Below, one piece after another: positions 27,021 to 35,256 of a stretch of DNA of 64,000 bases. The position numbers and the translations under genes were made by a program. The stretch's first letter is position 1, and every line of letters begins with the position of its first letter. Source of the stretch: Roseovarius sp. Pro17 (GTDB taxonomy: Bacteria; Pseudomonadota; Alphaproteobacteria; Rhodobacterales; Rhodobacteraceae); assembly GCF_035599575.1 (NCBI RefSeq), contig NZ_CP141179.1, positions 2,666,001-2,730,000 on the forward strand, given 5' to 3'. The notes beneath the pieces were generated by a model, which saw nothing but the letters and a program-made list of their open reading frames with translations, was not told the DNA's origin and ran no database searches.

Positions 27021-27530
27021 TCAGTGTCCTGAGAACGCAATCTTGCCAACCATGCCGCCCTCGCGGTGGCCTGGCACGTTGCAGGCAAACCCCATTTCGG
27101 CGGAGTCCGAAAAGGTCCAAACTACTTCGGCGGTCTGTCCAGGCTCAAGAAGGGCAGTGTTTGGGTCGTTATGCATCATACCGCCCTCCATCATCTTGGC
27201 ATGGTCAAGTTTTTTCATTGTCATCATGCCGGATTTCATCATGTTCTTCATCTCTTTTTTGTGGCCGTCCCACATCTCTTTGGTGCCGAGGTTGAATTCG
27301 TGAACGAGATTTCCGTCGTTGCGTACGACGAACTTGATCGTCTCGCCCTTCGCAACGGAAATTGTCTTGGGATCGTACTTCATCTCGTCCATGCTGACCT
27401 CAATAACGCGGTCGACCTTGTCCGGATCTCCGGCCTTGCCGATGGACGCGCCGTGTCCGGCATCTGCCATTGCGGTCCCTGCCATCAGGATGAGTGCGGT
27501 TGCTGCTCCGATAGTTTTCATAAATGTCAT
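27021..27530 (-). CDS. Secreted cupredoxin, CopI-like
   Basis: 169 residues from ATG at 27530 with GGAAAACA upstream. Signal peptide MTFMKTIGAATALILMAGTA then mature ADAGHG. Cupredoxin ligands: His in NLVHEFNLG, then Cys and His in FACNVPGHREGGM, with the Met after. A Met/His/Lys-rich insert (KKEMKNMMKSGMMTMKKL) lies between. This arrangement is known from the CopI cuproproteins that protect against periplasmic copper. A CueR-type promoter lies at 27611-27641, so it is probably copper-induced. Confidence 0.85.
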   Translation of the reverse strand: MTFMKTIGAATALILMAGTAMADAGHGASIGKAGDPDKVDRVIEVSMDEMKYDPKTISVAKGETIKFVVRNDGNLVHEFNLGTKEMWDGHKKEMKNMMKSGMMTMKKLDHAKMMEGGMMHNDPNTALLEPGQTAEVVWTFSDSAEMGFACNVPGHREGGMVGKIAFSGH

Positions 27531-27610
27531 GTTGTTTTCCTTGACTGTGTATTGATAGGCCGGGGCAAGCGATGGCGCACGCGGCGCAATCCCTTTCCCC
27601 CGACGCTGTG

Positions 27611-27641
27611 AAACGAAATCATTCCAGCGCTGGAGGGTCAA
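27611..27641 (-). promoter_or_regulatory. CueR-type promoter of the cupredoxin gene
   Basis: Minus strand: TTGACC, 19 bases containing the dyad CTCCAGCGCTGGA, then TCGTTT. The dyad is good, the -10 box poor. About 80 bases upstream of the cupredoxin start. Confidence 0.65.
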
Positions 27642-27660
27642 TTCACCCGGCGCGGTTTTA

Positions 27661-27677
27661 ATGTAACCAAGTGTAAG
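27661..27677 (+). promoter_or_regulatory. Direct-repeat operator, site A (OmpR-type regulator)
   Basis: ATGTAAC-CAA-GTGTAAG: two heptamers with a 10-base period. It resembles the exact repeats at 33106-33122 and 39923-39939 and lies 67 bases upstream of the CutF-like gene. One helical turn between half-sites is normal for OmpR-family dimers. Confidence 0.5.
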
Positions 27678-27691
27678 CTTGCAATTTCCGC

Positions 27692-27725
27692 ATGCCTGAC
27701 CGATTTTCCGGCGATCGGCAGGCAT
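27692..27725 (+). promoter_or_regulatory. Strong hairpin just upstream of the CutF-like gene
   Basis: ATGCCTG-A-CCGAT pairs with ATCGGCAGGCAT around an eight-base loop; the only defect is one bulged A. It ends 18 bases before the start codon at 27744, so in mRNA it could occlude the ribosome site or act as an operator. Confidence 0.5.
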
Positions 27726-27743
27726 TGATTTTGATGGAGTGGC

Positions 27744-28082
27744 ATGACACAGCGGCGCAGCATATTCTGGGGATGGCTTCTCGCCTTGACCGTGATGGTT
27801 ACGGCGGCGCTTCCGCATATGTCGTTCGCACGTGCCCAGCCGGATCACTCTCAGCGCACGCATCAAGCTGCGCCGGCTTCAAGCAGCTGTGATGTCACCA
27901 TGACATCGCATGAACAGACCAGTGGCTGCGCGGCGATGACGGTGCATTGTTCGCCCCTTCTGCCACAGCAAATCCTGCTGCCGGGCCAGATGCGCATGCC
28001 GATTTCAGTCGAGTACGCTTTCGGTGTCGTCGCGCCTTATAATTTGGCGTCTTTTAGCGAGACACCGCCTCCGCGAGGCTGA
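27744..28082 (+). CDS. CutF-like small secreted copper-responsive leader protein
   Basis: 112 residues with a signal peptide (FWGWLLALTVMVTAALPHM). The mature part is rich in His, Met and Cys: C49, C62 and C69 (GCAAMTVHCS). The C-terminus ends SETPPPRG. In Rhodobacter capsulatus the small protein CutF precedes the multicopper oxidase CutO, has a Cys motif and a C-terminal proline motif, and controls cutO translation. This gene has the same place, size and ending ahead of a multicopper oxidase, with a hairpin between. Homology is judged by features, not alignment. Confidence 0.6.
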   Translation: MTQRRSIFWGWLLALTVMVTAALPHMSFARAQPDHSQRTHQAAPASSSCDVTMTSHEQTSGCAAMTVHCSPLLPQQILLPGQMRMPISVEYAFGVVAPYNLASFSETPPPRG

Positions 28083-28207
28083 TCCGCGTCACTTTGGGTC
28101 CCGTCAAATAGGTGGCCCAAACTGAACGCACGCAACCCTTTGCATCACTCGGACGCGCCTTTTGGCGACATGTCCATTTTGCAGGGCTGCTGCCATCAGC
28201 ACACTAC

Positions 28208-28225
28208 GCAGCGCTGTCGCGCTGC
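28208..28225 (+). promoter_or_regulatory. Hairpin between CutF-like gene and multicopper oxidase
   Basis: GCAGCGC-TGTC-GCGCTGC, a perfect 7-bp stem with a tetraloop, ending 28 bases before the oxidase ATG and just upstream of its AAGGA site. It could form the translation-control stem-loop expected in a cutF-cutO type arrangement. Confidence 0.55.
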
Positions 28226-28253
28226 TTCCAAATCAGTTCTGAAAGGACCGGAG

Positions 28254-30119
28254 ATGACACCCATCCCGATTATCAAGACGGCCATTCTGGCCGCAGCCCT
28301 TGCCGTATCTGGCGGCATGACGCTGGCAGGCACCTACAATGTCAGCGTCGACAAGATCCGCATAGACACCGGAGACTTCAAGAAAACCGGTATCGGCTAC
28401 AACAAGAGTCAGAGCCCGACCGTGCTGCGCTTCAAGGAGGGCGAGCAGGTTACGATCAACGTCAGGAACAACCTGCGCGAAAGCACATCAATCCACTGGC
28501 ACGGGCTGATCCTGCCGTTCCGGCAGGACGGCGTTCCGGGCATCAGCTTCAACGGGATCGCGCCGGGCCAAACCTTCACCTACCAGTTCCCGATCCAGCA
28601 AGCCGGCACTTACTGGTTTCACAGTCATACCGGGTTTCAGGAGCCTGACGGAGCCTTCGGCGCTATCGTGATCGAGCCGAAGGGCGGCGAGACGACGCGC
28701 ACCGACCGCGATTATGTCGTGCAACTGACCGACAAGCACCCGCACGATGGCAGCCGCATTTTCCGCAATCTGAAAATGTCGGCCGACTACTACAACCGCG
28801 CGCAGCGCACGCTGGAGGATCTAGTGCGCGACTCGCGCGAGGACGGTTTCAAGCAGGCGCTTCAGAACCGTGCGATGTGGGGCAAGATGCGCATGATGCC
28901 GACCGATATCGAGGACGTGCAAGGCTTTGCGCCCCTGATCAACGGCATGGGAACCGATCAGAACTGGACGGGTCTCTTCAACCCCGGCGAAAAGGTGCGA
29001 CTGCGGCTGATCAACTCGTCGGCGATGACTTATTTCGACGTTCGGATTCCGGGACTGAAGATGACCGTCGTTCAGGCCGACGGCAACGATGTGGATCCAG
29101 TCACGGTGGACGAACTGCGCATCTCGGTGGCCGAAACCTATGACGTGATCGTGCAGCCGCGCGAAGCCAAGGCGTATGGCATCATTGCCGAATCCATGGG
29201 CCGTACGGCCATGGTCCGCGGATCGCTGTCGCCCAAGCAGGGCTATGCCGGCCTTGTTCCGCGGATGCGCCCGCAACCCCTGCTGACCATGGCCGACATG
29301 GGCGGCATGATGGACGGTATGGACATGAGCGGCATGGACATGGGTGCTATGGACCATAGTGCCATGACGATGTCCTCGCAAAGCAGCGCTATGCCCGAGG
29401 GCATGGACCACAGCCAGATGGATATGTCCGGCGGCATGGACGGAATGGATCACAGCCAGATGGATATGTCCGGCGCCACGACGGAAGTGGACCAGAGTCA
29501 GATGGATATGTCCGGAGACATGGAAGGGATGGACCACAGCCAGATGGATATGTCCGGCGCCACGACGGAAGTGGACCAGAGTCAGATGAACATGTCCGGC
29601 GGCATGACTGGCATGAACCACCGCGCCCGCGACAGCAAGATCGGCGAATTCTACGCACCGGGCAGCGGCCTGATCCCAAGCGCGGCGAATGGCGGCAAGT
29701 TTCTGTCCTACAATGACCTGAAGGCACTCCGGCCACTTTACCGTGATCGCCCGGCGACCCGGACGATTGAGGTGCGTCTGACCGGCAACATGGAGCGTTA
29801 CATCTGGTCCATCAATGGCGTGAAAATGGATGATGCCGAGCCGATCCGCCTGAAATACGGCGAGCGTGTCCGCTTCAAGTTCGTCAATGAAACGATGATG
29901 TCACACCCGATGCACCTGCACGGCATGTGGTCGATCCTCGACACAGGCAAGGGCAAATGGGACCCGATCAAGCACACGGTCAGCATCGCGCCCGGTACCA
30001 CCGTCTATACCGAAACCGAGGTCGATGCGACGGGCCAATGGGCTTTCCACTGCCACCTGTCCTACCACGCCGAAGCGGGCATGTTCCGCAAGGTAATCGT
30101 CGAAGGTGGTCCGGCATGA
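28254..30119 (+). CDS. Met-rich periplasmic multicopper oxidase (CopA/PcoA type)
   Basis: 621 residues from ATG at 28254 with AAGGACCGGAG upstream. Copper-binding motifs: STSIHWHGLI, TYWFHSHTGF, HPMHLHGMW and AFHCHLSYHAEAGM, giving type 1, 2 and 3 sites. A Met/His/Asp-rich repeat region (about residues 340-460, MDHSQMDMSG units) is typical of Cu(I)-oxidising members. The signal peptide (AILAAALAVSGGMTLA) is Sec-like; no twin-arginine, although most such oxidases use Tat. copB follows. It oxidises periplasmic Cu(I) to less toxic Cu(II). The CutF-like gene upstream and the hairpin suggest translational control. Confidence 0.92.
   Translation: MTPIPIIKTAILAAALAVSGGMTLAGTYNVSVDKIRIDTGDFKKTGIGYNKSQSPTVLRFKEGEQVTINVRNNLRESTSIHWHGLILPFRQDGVPGISFNGIAPGQTFTYQFPIQQAGTYWFHSHTGFQEPDGAFGAIVIEPKGGETTRTDRDYVVQLTDKHPHDGSRIFRNLKMSADYYNRAQRTLEDLVRDSREDGFKQALQNRAMWGKMRMMPTDIEDVQGFAPLINGMGTDQNWTGLFNPGEKVRLRLINSSAMTYFDVRIPGLKMTVVQADGNDVDPVTVDELRISVAETYDVIVQPREAKAYGIIAESMGRTAMVRGSLSPKQGYAGLVPRMRPQPLLTMADMGGMMDGMDMSGMDMGAMDHSAMTMSSQSSAMPEGMDHSQMDMSGGMDGMDHSQMDMSGATTEVDQSQMDMSGDMEGMDHSQMDMSGATTEVDQSQMNMSGGMTGMNHRARDSKIGEFYAPGSGLIPSAANGGKFLSYNDLKALRPLYRDRPATRTIEVRLTGNMERYIWSINGVKMDDAEPIRLKYGERVRFKFVNETMMSHPMHLHGMWSILDTGKGKWDPIKHTVSIAPGTTVYTETEVDATGQWAFHCHLSYHAEAGMFRKVIVEGGPA
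29397..29610 (+). repeat. Tandem Met-rich coding repeats in the oxidase
   Basis: DNA encoding repeated MDHSQMDMSG and VDQSQMDMSG units; a block coding GATTEVDQSQ occurs twice almost unchanged. Likely to vary in number by slippage between strains. Confidence 0.8.
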
Positions 30120-30148
30120 ACAGCGTTAGCAAAACAAGGATTGAACCG

Positions 30149-30853
30149 ATGAAAACGATCTACCTGCCCGCTCTCGGTGCGGTGCTGGTGTCCATGGCCT
30201 GGACGCCGGCAGCAGCCGAGCCGATCATCTGGGGCTTTCAAGCCGAGCAACTCGAATACCGGTTCAACGACGGAGAAGACGCGTTCGTCTGGGATTTCGA
30301 CGCGCTTGCCGGGTCGGACGAGCTGCGCTTTGTCTGGCGCAGCGAAGGCGAGGTTGGCGAATCCTCGGGTGACTTTGAGGGGTTGGAGAACCAGCTGCGC
30401 CTGCAAATGCCGATCTCGCCCTTCTTTGACGCGGTCGTCGGCATTCAGGCCAGCACGCCGGACGGGGCGCCGGACCGTTACAACGCCGTCTTTGGCGTCA
30501 AGGGACTGGCACCGCAATGGTTCGAGATCGACGCGGATCTCTATGTGTCGGATCACCCGTTCTTCCGGGTCGAGGCGGAATATGAGGCGCTGCTGACGAA
30601 CCGCCTGATCCTGACGCCCAGCGTCGAGATGACCTTTCCTCTCAAGGATGATGCCGCCCGCAATCAGGGCGCTGGCGGGCCGACATTCGAGATCGGAGCG
30701 CGCGTCAGCTATGATCTGATCGACCGCGCCGTATCGCCCTATGTCGGCATCAATTACGAGCGGTCTTTCGGGGATACCGCAGACATGCTGCGCGCGGCGG
30801 GCGAGGACAAGGACGCGTTCTCCGTCGTCGTCGGCACGCGCATCATGTTCTAA
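30149..30853 (+). CDS. copB: Outer-membrane copper resistance protein CopB
   Basis: 234 residues from ATG at 30149, chosen because AAGGA lies 8 bases upstream and the product opens with a signal peptide (MKTIYLPALGAVLVSMAWT). An earlier ATG at 30116 overlaps the oxidase stop as ATGA and would add 11 residues. The sequence alternates polar and hydrophobic residues as a beta-barrel, with family features WGFQAEQLEYRF, WRSEGEVGESSG, SPYVGINYERSFG and terminal Phe (RIMF). Partner of the multicopper oxidase in copper resistance, probably binding or exporting copper at the outer membrane. Confidence 0.88.
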   Translation: MKTIYLPALGAVLVSMAWTPAAAEPIIWGFQAEQLEYRFNDGEDAFVWDFDALAGSDELRFVWRSEGEVGESSGDFEGLENQLRLQMPISPFFDAVVGIQASTPDGAPDRYNAVFGVKGLAPQWFEIDADLYVSDHPFFRVEAEYEALLTNRLILTPSVEMTFPLKDDAARNQGAGGPTFEIGARVSYDLIDRAVSPYVGINYERSFGDTADMLRAAGEDKDAFSVVVGTRIMF

Positions 30854-30872
30854 CGGGCGCAATGACACGAGT

Positions 30873-30896
30873 GCATCCCGCAGGCCTGCGGGATGC
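30873..30896. terminator. Perfect 12-bp palindrome between convergent genes
   Basis: GCATCCCGCAGG followed directly by its complement CCTGCGGGATGC. Placed between the copB stop and the end of the convergent histidine kinase gene, where a bidirectional terminator is expected. No T-run. Confidence 0.6.
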
Positions 30897-30911
30897 GTAC
30901 CGGGGGACAAG

Positions 30912-32303
30912 TCAACTCTGGTCGCTGTCCTTTCGAGGCAGAACCAAAGCGGCGATCAACCCACCTTCTGGCCGGTTTTCCAGACGAACATCGCCCCCAT
31001 GGGCACGGGCGATCGTCCGGGCAATGGACAGGCCCAGCCCGGTCCCACCGGTATTGCGCGAGCGTGACTTTTCCAGCCGGAAAAACGGCTCGAAGACACG
31101 TTCCATATCCGCGTCGGGAATGCCGGGGCCGCTATCCAGAATTTCGATGGCCACAGTTTCCGTGCCGCCCCGAGCAGACACGGTGGCGCCACTTCCGTAT
31201 CGCTGCGCATTCACAATGAGGTTGCGCAAGGCGCGGCGCATCGCATTTGGGCGCAGCCGTGCATGTATCTGGCCAACGTCGCCGATCTCGAAACCTCCGT
31301 GCATGTCCTGTTGCAGCTTTTCCAGAAAAGCCCGGATGTCCACCGTCTGAACTTCCTCCGAGGTAGCCATGCCGCGCGCGAAGGCCAGGGTCCTTTCGAC
31401 CATGTCCTGCATCTCTTCAATAGAAGAGATCATGCTGGCGCGAATATCCTCGTCGTCGACGATTTCGGCATGGACACGAAGCGCCGTCAGCGGCGAGCGC
31501 AAATCGTGGCCCAGTGCGGCCAGAACCTTTGTACGATCAGCGATGTGACGTGTCAGGCGGTCCTGCATATCGTTGAAGGCAACCGTCAGATCGCGCACTT
31601 CGCGCGGACCCATCGCAGGCAGCGTGCCCGGCGCTTCACCCCTGCCAAAGCTCTCGGCCGCGGACGCCACGCGCCGCAGCGGTCCCGTCAAACGGCTCAA
31701 CAAAAACCATATCGCAGCAACCAGCAGCAGAGCGGCGGTGATACCAAAACTAAGGGTTGAGACGAGCGGCCATTGAAGCGGAGGCCGGTTGAACCGCGTA
31801 TCGACGTTCAACCATCGCCCGTCCTGCAGCCCCACCGACACGGTCATCTCGAGCGTCAGCAGCCCGCCAGGAACCATTTGCAGATGCATATTGGTGCCGT
31901 CTGCGTTGATATGGGACATTGGCATCAGCGTCCCCTCGGCCTCGTGCAGTTCGACCCGGATCGGGCGATTGTCCTCGGGGCCCAGAAGCGCGCGCATGCG
32001 CGCCTCGATGCTGCCGCCATCGACATGTTGCAGATGGTCGACAGTCGGCTGGGACGTCACATCAAACCGCACCAGAGGCGAGTCAGCGGCGCGCAGGATC
32101 GACGGCTGCAATTCCAGCGGCGCCTCCTCGATGAGACGGGCGACATTCGCGGCGCGTCCTGCGGCCTCGGACCCCAAAGCCGCGCGAACCGCAAGGCCGC
32201 GTTCGTCCACGAAGAGCCACAGACTGATCGCTTGCGCCAGCACGAGCGCACCGATGATCAGCAGCACCAACTGGCCCCGTAGGCTGCCCAGAAATCTGCG
32301 CAT
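30912..32303 (-). CDS. Histidine kinase of the copper-island two-component system
   Basis: 463 residues from ATG at 32303, overlapping the regulator's TGA by one base. Spans at about 12-31 and 155-180 enclose a periplasmic sensor domain with Met/His residues (EGTLMPMSHINADGTNMHLQM), suited to metal sensing. HAMP follows, then HisKA ALGHDLRSPLTALRVH, N box NLIVNAQRYG, DSGPGIPD and GGTGLGLSIA. Pairs with the OmpR-type regulator upstream. Copper or silver as the signal is inferred from context and the Met-rich loop. Confidence 0.88.
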   Translation of the reverse strand: MRRFLGSLRGQLVLLIIGALVLAQAISLWLFVDERGLAVRAALGSEAAGRAANVARLIEEAPLELQPSILRAADSPLVRFDVTSQPTVDHLQHVDGGSIEARMRALLGPEDNRPIRVELHEAEGTLMPMSHINADGTNMHLQMVPGGLLTLEMTVSVGLQDGRWLNVDTRFNRPPLQWPLVSTLSFGITAALLLVAAIWFLLSRLTGPLRRVASAAESFGRGEAPGTLPAMGPREVRDLTVAFNDMQDRLTRHIADRTKVLAALGHDLRSPLTALRVHAEIVDDEDIRASMISSIEEMQDMVERTLAFARGMATSEEVQTVDIRAFLEKLQQDMHGGFEIGDVGQIHARLRPNAMRRALRNLIVNAQRYGSGATVSARGGTETVAIEILDSGPGIPDADMERVFEPFFRLEKSRSRNTGGTGLGLSIARTIARAHGGDVRLENRPEGGLIAALVLPRKDSDQS

Positions 32304-33025
32304 CAGCCTGCTTCCTCGACATCGGTCGACAGACAATATCCACCTCCCCGCACCGTCGTGATCAGCTTGGGACGCATGGGATCCTTTTCAATCCTGCGAC
32401 GCAGCTTGCTGACCTGATTGTCGATCGTCCTATCAAACAGGCCGGGCGCCCGTCCGGCGGTCAAATCCAGAAGCTGCTCACGCGTCAGAACGAGGCGCGG
32501 CCGCTCCAGAAGGACGGTGAGGAGCTTGAACTCTGACACCGAGAGCTGTGTCTCTAGCCCCCCATCATCTATTAGAACGCGCGTGTCAGTATTCAGCGTC
32601 TGGTGCCCAAACGTGACGCGCCGGCCCGTCAAAGACCTCGCGAACATCTCCGGCTGAGCGGACCGTCGCAAGATGGCCTTTATGCGCGCCAGCAATTCGC
32701 GCGGATTGAAGGGCTTGGCCAGATAGTCATCTGCACCGACTTCGAGGCCGACGATGCGGTCCATCTCTTCGCCAAGAGCAGTGAGCATCAGGATTGGTAT
32801 CGATCCATTGGAGGATAAACGCCGGCAGACAGAAAGCCCGTCCTCTCCTGGCATCATGACATCCAGCACAATAAGATCGAACCGGCTCTTGGCCAATTCC
32901 GCATCCATTTCAGGCGCATTTTCGGCCTTCGTAACCCGCATCCCGTTCTTCACGAGGTATCGCGACACTGCGTTTCGAATTTCAAGGCTGTCGTCGACGA
33001 CAAGGATATGAGGCACATCTGGCAT
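32303..33025 (-). CDS. OmpR-family response regulator of the copper island
   Basis: 240 residues. Receiver with DD pocket (VVDDSLEIR), phospho-Asp at 55 (LIVLDVMMPGEDG), TALGEE and KPFNPREL. C-terminal winged helix: SVSEFKLLTVLLERP, LTREQLLDLTAG, DRTIDNQVSKLRRRIE and TVRGGGYCLS. First gene of the two-gene operon, transcribed away from a Met-rich secreted protein. Direct repeats at 33106-33122, 39923-39939 and 27661-27677 are candidate binding sites, which would make it a CopR/CusR-like regulator. Confidence 0.9.
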   Translation of the reverse strand: MPDVPHILVVDDSLEIRNAVSRYLVKNGMRVTKAENAPEMDAELAKSRFDLIVLDVMMPGEDGLSVCRRLSSNGSIPILMLTALGEEMDRIVGLEVGADDYLAKPFNPRELLARIKAILRRSAQPEMFARSLTGRRVTFGHQTLNTDTRVLIDDGGLETQLSVSEFKLLTVLLERPRLVLTREQLLDLTAGRAPGLFDRTIDNQVSKLRRRIEKDPMRPKLITTVRGGGYCLSTDVEEAG

Positions 33026-33105
33026 GACGCGTTAATATAGGTTTTGTCTCGAGATGTATCCACCACTTGTCTGAAAAATGTAACGAAATGTATCATCGGT
33101 CCGCT

Positions 33106-33122
33106 ACGTTACAAGCCGTTAC
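33106..33122. promoter_or_regulatory. Direct-repeat operator, site B
   Basis: GTTACAA-GCC-GTTACAA: exact heptamer repeat, 10-base period, between the divergent regulator gene (33025) and the small secreted protein gene (33207). A degenerate second pair lies at about 33077-33092. It could allow autoregulation plus activation of 33207. Confidence 0.65.
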
Positions 33123-33206
33123 AAAGCTACCCGCGCGACCCATTGCGAATGACTGCGCCATGCTCAAGTTGGGGTCATCGACAACGAGAGCAGAAGGAAA
33201 TTCACA

Positions 33207-33506
33207 ATGAAACGCAATGCCATCCAAATCTTCGCCCTGATCGGCGCCATCTCCGCAGGCGGCGTCGCCCATGCAGACAACGGATTCAAAACAGGCCATC
33301 ACAAATTTCAAGCGCAGAGCGCTGGAACGAACTCGGGAGTAATGATGAAAAGCAGTGTCGGGCATAACGGCGCTTTCCTTGACGGTGCGGTTAGCCCCGG
33401 CAACGCCGACATTCATCCTCGGAGATCGCAAAATCGAGATATGATGATGGAGCGCGGAATGGAGTCCAGCGGACCGCTGCCACCAGAGGCTGGCAACGAG
33501 CGCTAA
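33207..33506 (+). CDS. Small secreted His/Met-containing protein of unknown function
   Basis: 99 residues, signal peptide MKRNAIQIFALIGAISAGG cleaved after VAHA. The mature part has scattered His and Met (GHHKFQ, SGVMMKSSVGHNG, RDMMMERGM) and no fold I recognise. RBS AGAAGGAAA upstream. It is divergent from the two-component genes behind a direct-repeat operator and ends in a strong hairpin, so it is a single-gene unit probably induced by copper. It may be a periplasmic metal scavenger. Confidence 0.65.
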   Translation: MKRNAIQIFALIGAISAGGVAHADNGFKTGHHKFQAQSAGTNSGVMMKSSVGHNGAFLDGAVSPGNADIHPRRSQNRDMMMERGMESSGPLPPEAGNER

Positions 33507-33524
33507 ACACGGCGTCACTATTAT

Positions 33525-33549
33525 GCACGGCGCCAAAAACGCGCCGTGC
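33525..33549 (+). terminator. Intrinsic-terminator-like hairpin
   Basis: GCACGGCGC and GCGCCGTGC form a perfect 9-bp stem around CAAAAAC, followed by AGTTT. About 20 bases after the stop of the small secreted protein gene. Confidence 0.65.
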
Positions 33550-33728
33550 AGTTTAACCCAGAAAGGAATGCGTCATTTCAAAGCGCCACTGTGAGCAGAC
33601 AAGCAAAGATGCCCGCGACCTGCGTATCGCCCTTGGGCATTCGTGACCTTAAACACTGATCCAGATCAAGGCGAGCCGCCGACCAGAGGCTAATATCAGA
33701 ATACAAATCACAAGAAAAGAATGGACGC

Positions 33729-33831
33729 ATGTTCAGATCAATGCAAAGAAATTGGGCCTTTTGGATGCGGGCGGTGACCGTTGCCGCCGCGGTCATGGCC
33801 ATTCTTGTCTCTGCATTGGCTATGTCGCCAG
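33729..33831 (+). pseudogene. Small membrane-protein gene interrupted by the IS copy 2
   Basis: Starts MFRSMQRNWAFWMRAV with one strong membrane span (AAAVMAILVSALAM); the frame runs straight into the IS end at 33832 and stops within it. Joining its last codon to the sequence right of the IS (35342 on) keeps the frame open for about ten more codons, so it may be only a short protein split by insertion. Function unknown. Confidence 0.45.
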
Positions 33832-33904
33832 TGTCCGTCGTCAAATAAAATGGGACATCAGAGCGGCTTGAGCATTGGAGGCTCTGGCTCGTTCGTGTGA
33901 TTGA

Positions 33905-34885
33905 TTATGCGGCTTGTTTCTGGTGTTGCAAGCGGCGCTGTCGGATTGTCTGTTTCTTGATCTTCTCCCTTTCCCTGAGAATGGCTTTATCGCGGCCGAA
34001 GTAGACGTCGGCGGGTGTGACGTTGTTCAGACTCTCGTGGTATCGTTGGTTATTGTAATATTCGACGAAGGCCCCGATCTGCTGCTCGAGATCGCCGGGC
34101 AGGTAGTAATTCTCCAGCAGAACCCGGTTCTTCATAGTTTGGTGCCAGCGTTCGATCTTGCCTTGTGTCTGTGGGTGGAATGGCGCCCCGCGGACGTGCG
34201 TCATTTTGTGATCCTCCAGCCAATCGGCCAGATCGCCAGAGATATAGCATGAGCCGTTGTCGCTGAGCAGCCGCGGCTTGTGGCGCACGACCGCCTGGTC
34301 GCAACCCGATTCCGCCAGAGCCAACTCGATAGTGTCGGTCACATCGGCAGCACGCATGGTGCTGCAGAGCTTCCACGCAATGATGTAGCGGCTGTAATCG
34401 TCCAGGATCGTGCTGAGGTAATACCAGCCCCACCCGATGATCTTGAAGTAGGTGAAATCGGTCTGCCACATCTGGTTGATTGCCGTGGTTTTGTCTTTAA
34501 ACTCGTCGGCCGCCTTGATCACCACATGCGCGGGCGCCGTGATCAGGTCAGCTTCCTTCAGAATACGATATGCTGATGATTCAGATATAAAATACCGCTT
34601 CTCGTCGGTGTATTTCACCGCCAGCTCCCGTGTCGTCAGGGCCTCAAATTCCAGCGCGAACTCGATCAAATCATCGCGCCGATCCTGTGGAATACGGTTC
34701 CAGACAGAACCTGGACGGGGTGCGTGGTCCGCCAGGGCATCAAGGCCGCCGTCGACATAACGATCATACCAACGGTAGAAGGTCGCGCGCGGGATGCCCA
34801 GCATGTCGAGGGTCTGCCTGGCCGGTAGATGTGAGCCTTCAACCGTTCGGATGATTTCCAGCTTCTCGGACGCGGGATACCTCAT
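33905..34885 (-). CDS. IS3-family transposase OrfB (copy 2)
   Basis: 326 residues, identical to the copy at 19709-20689, with intact catalytic D, D and E. Its start overlaps the orfA stop as ATGA. Confidence 0.95.
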   Translation of the reverse strand: MRYPASEKLEIIRTVEGSHLPARQTLDMLGIPRATFYRWYDRYVDGGLDALADHAPRPGSVWNRIPQDRRDDLIEFALEFEALTTRELAVKYTDEKRYFISESSAYRILKEADLITAPAHVVIKAADEFKDKTTAINQMWQTDFTYFKIIGWGWYYLSTILDDYSRYIIAWKLCSTMRAADVTDTIELALAESGCDQAVVRHKPRLLSDNGSCYISGDLADWLEDHKMTHVRGAPFHPQTQGKIERWHQTMKNRVLLENYYLPGDLEQQIGAFVEYYNNQRYHESLNNVTPADVYFGRDKAILREREKIKKQTIRQRRLQHQKQAA

Positions 34886-35256
34886 TTCTCTGCCTCCCCA
34901 GCCCCTGTCATGCTTTTTTTGAGCAGACGGTTCTCAAGGGTCAGGTCTGCCACGCATTCCTTCAGGGCAAGTGACTCCGAGCGCAGATCTTTGACTTCTG
35001 GCGACGTTGCCTGCCGGGCCGTGTCGCCGGACAATCGCCGCTTGCCAGCCTCAAGGAATTCCTTCGACCAGCTGTAATATAGGCTTTCGGCGATGCCTTC
35101 ACGGCGACAGAGCACCGAAATGCTCTCTTCGCCTCGCAGACCCGCCAAGACGATGCGGATCTTCTCCTCAGCCGAATAGGTCTGACGGGTCTTGCGGCGG
35201 ATGTTCTTGACCAGCTTGTCAGCTGCGTCCTTAGACGTTCCGGATTTCTTGTTCAT
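34882..35256 (-). CDS. IS3-family transposase OrfA (copy 2)
   Basis: About 124 residues from MNKKSGTSKDAADKLVKN, identical to copy 1. Helix-turn-helix plus coiled coil. Confidence 0.9.
   Translation of the reverse strand: MNKKSGTSKDAADKLVKNIRRKTRQTYSAEEKIRIVLAGLRGEESISVLCRREGIAESLYYSWSKEFLEAGKRRLSGDTARQATSPEVKDLRSESLALKECVADLTLENRLLKKSMTGAGEAEK

Noticed and set aside
28821..29621. His-rich 266-codon frame opposite the multicopper oxidase
   Set aside because: Its HxxH repeats come only from reading the Met-rich repeats backwards.
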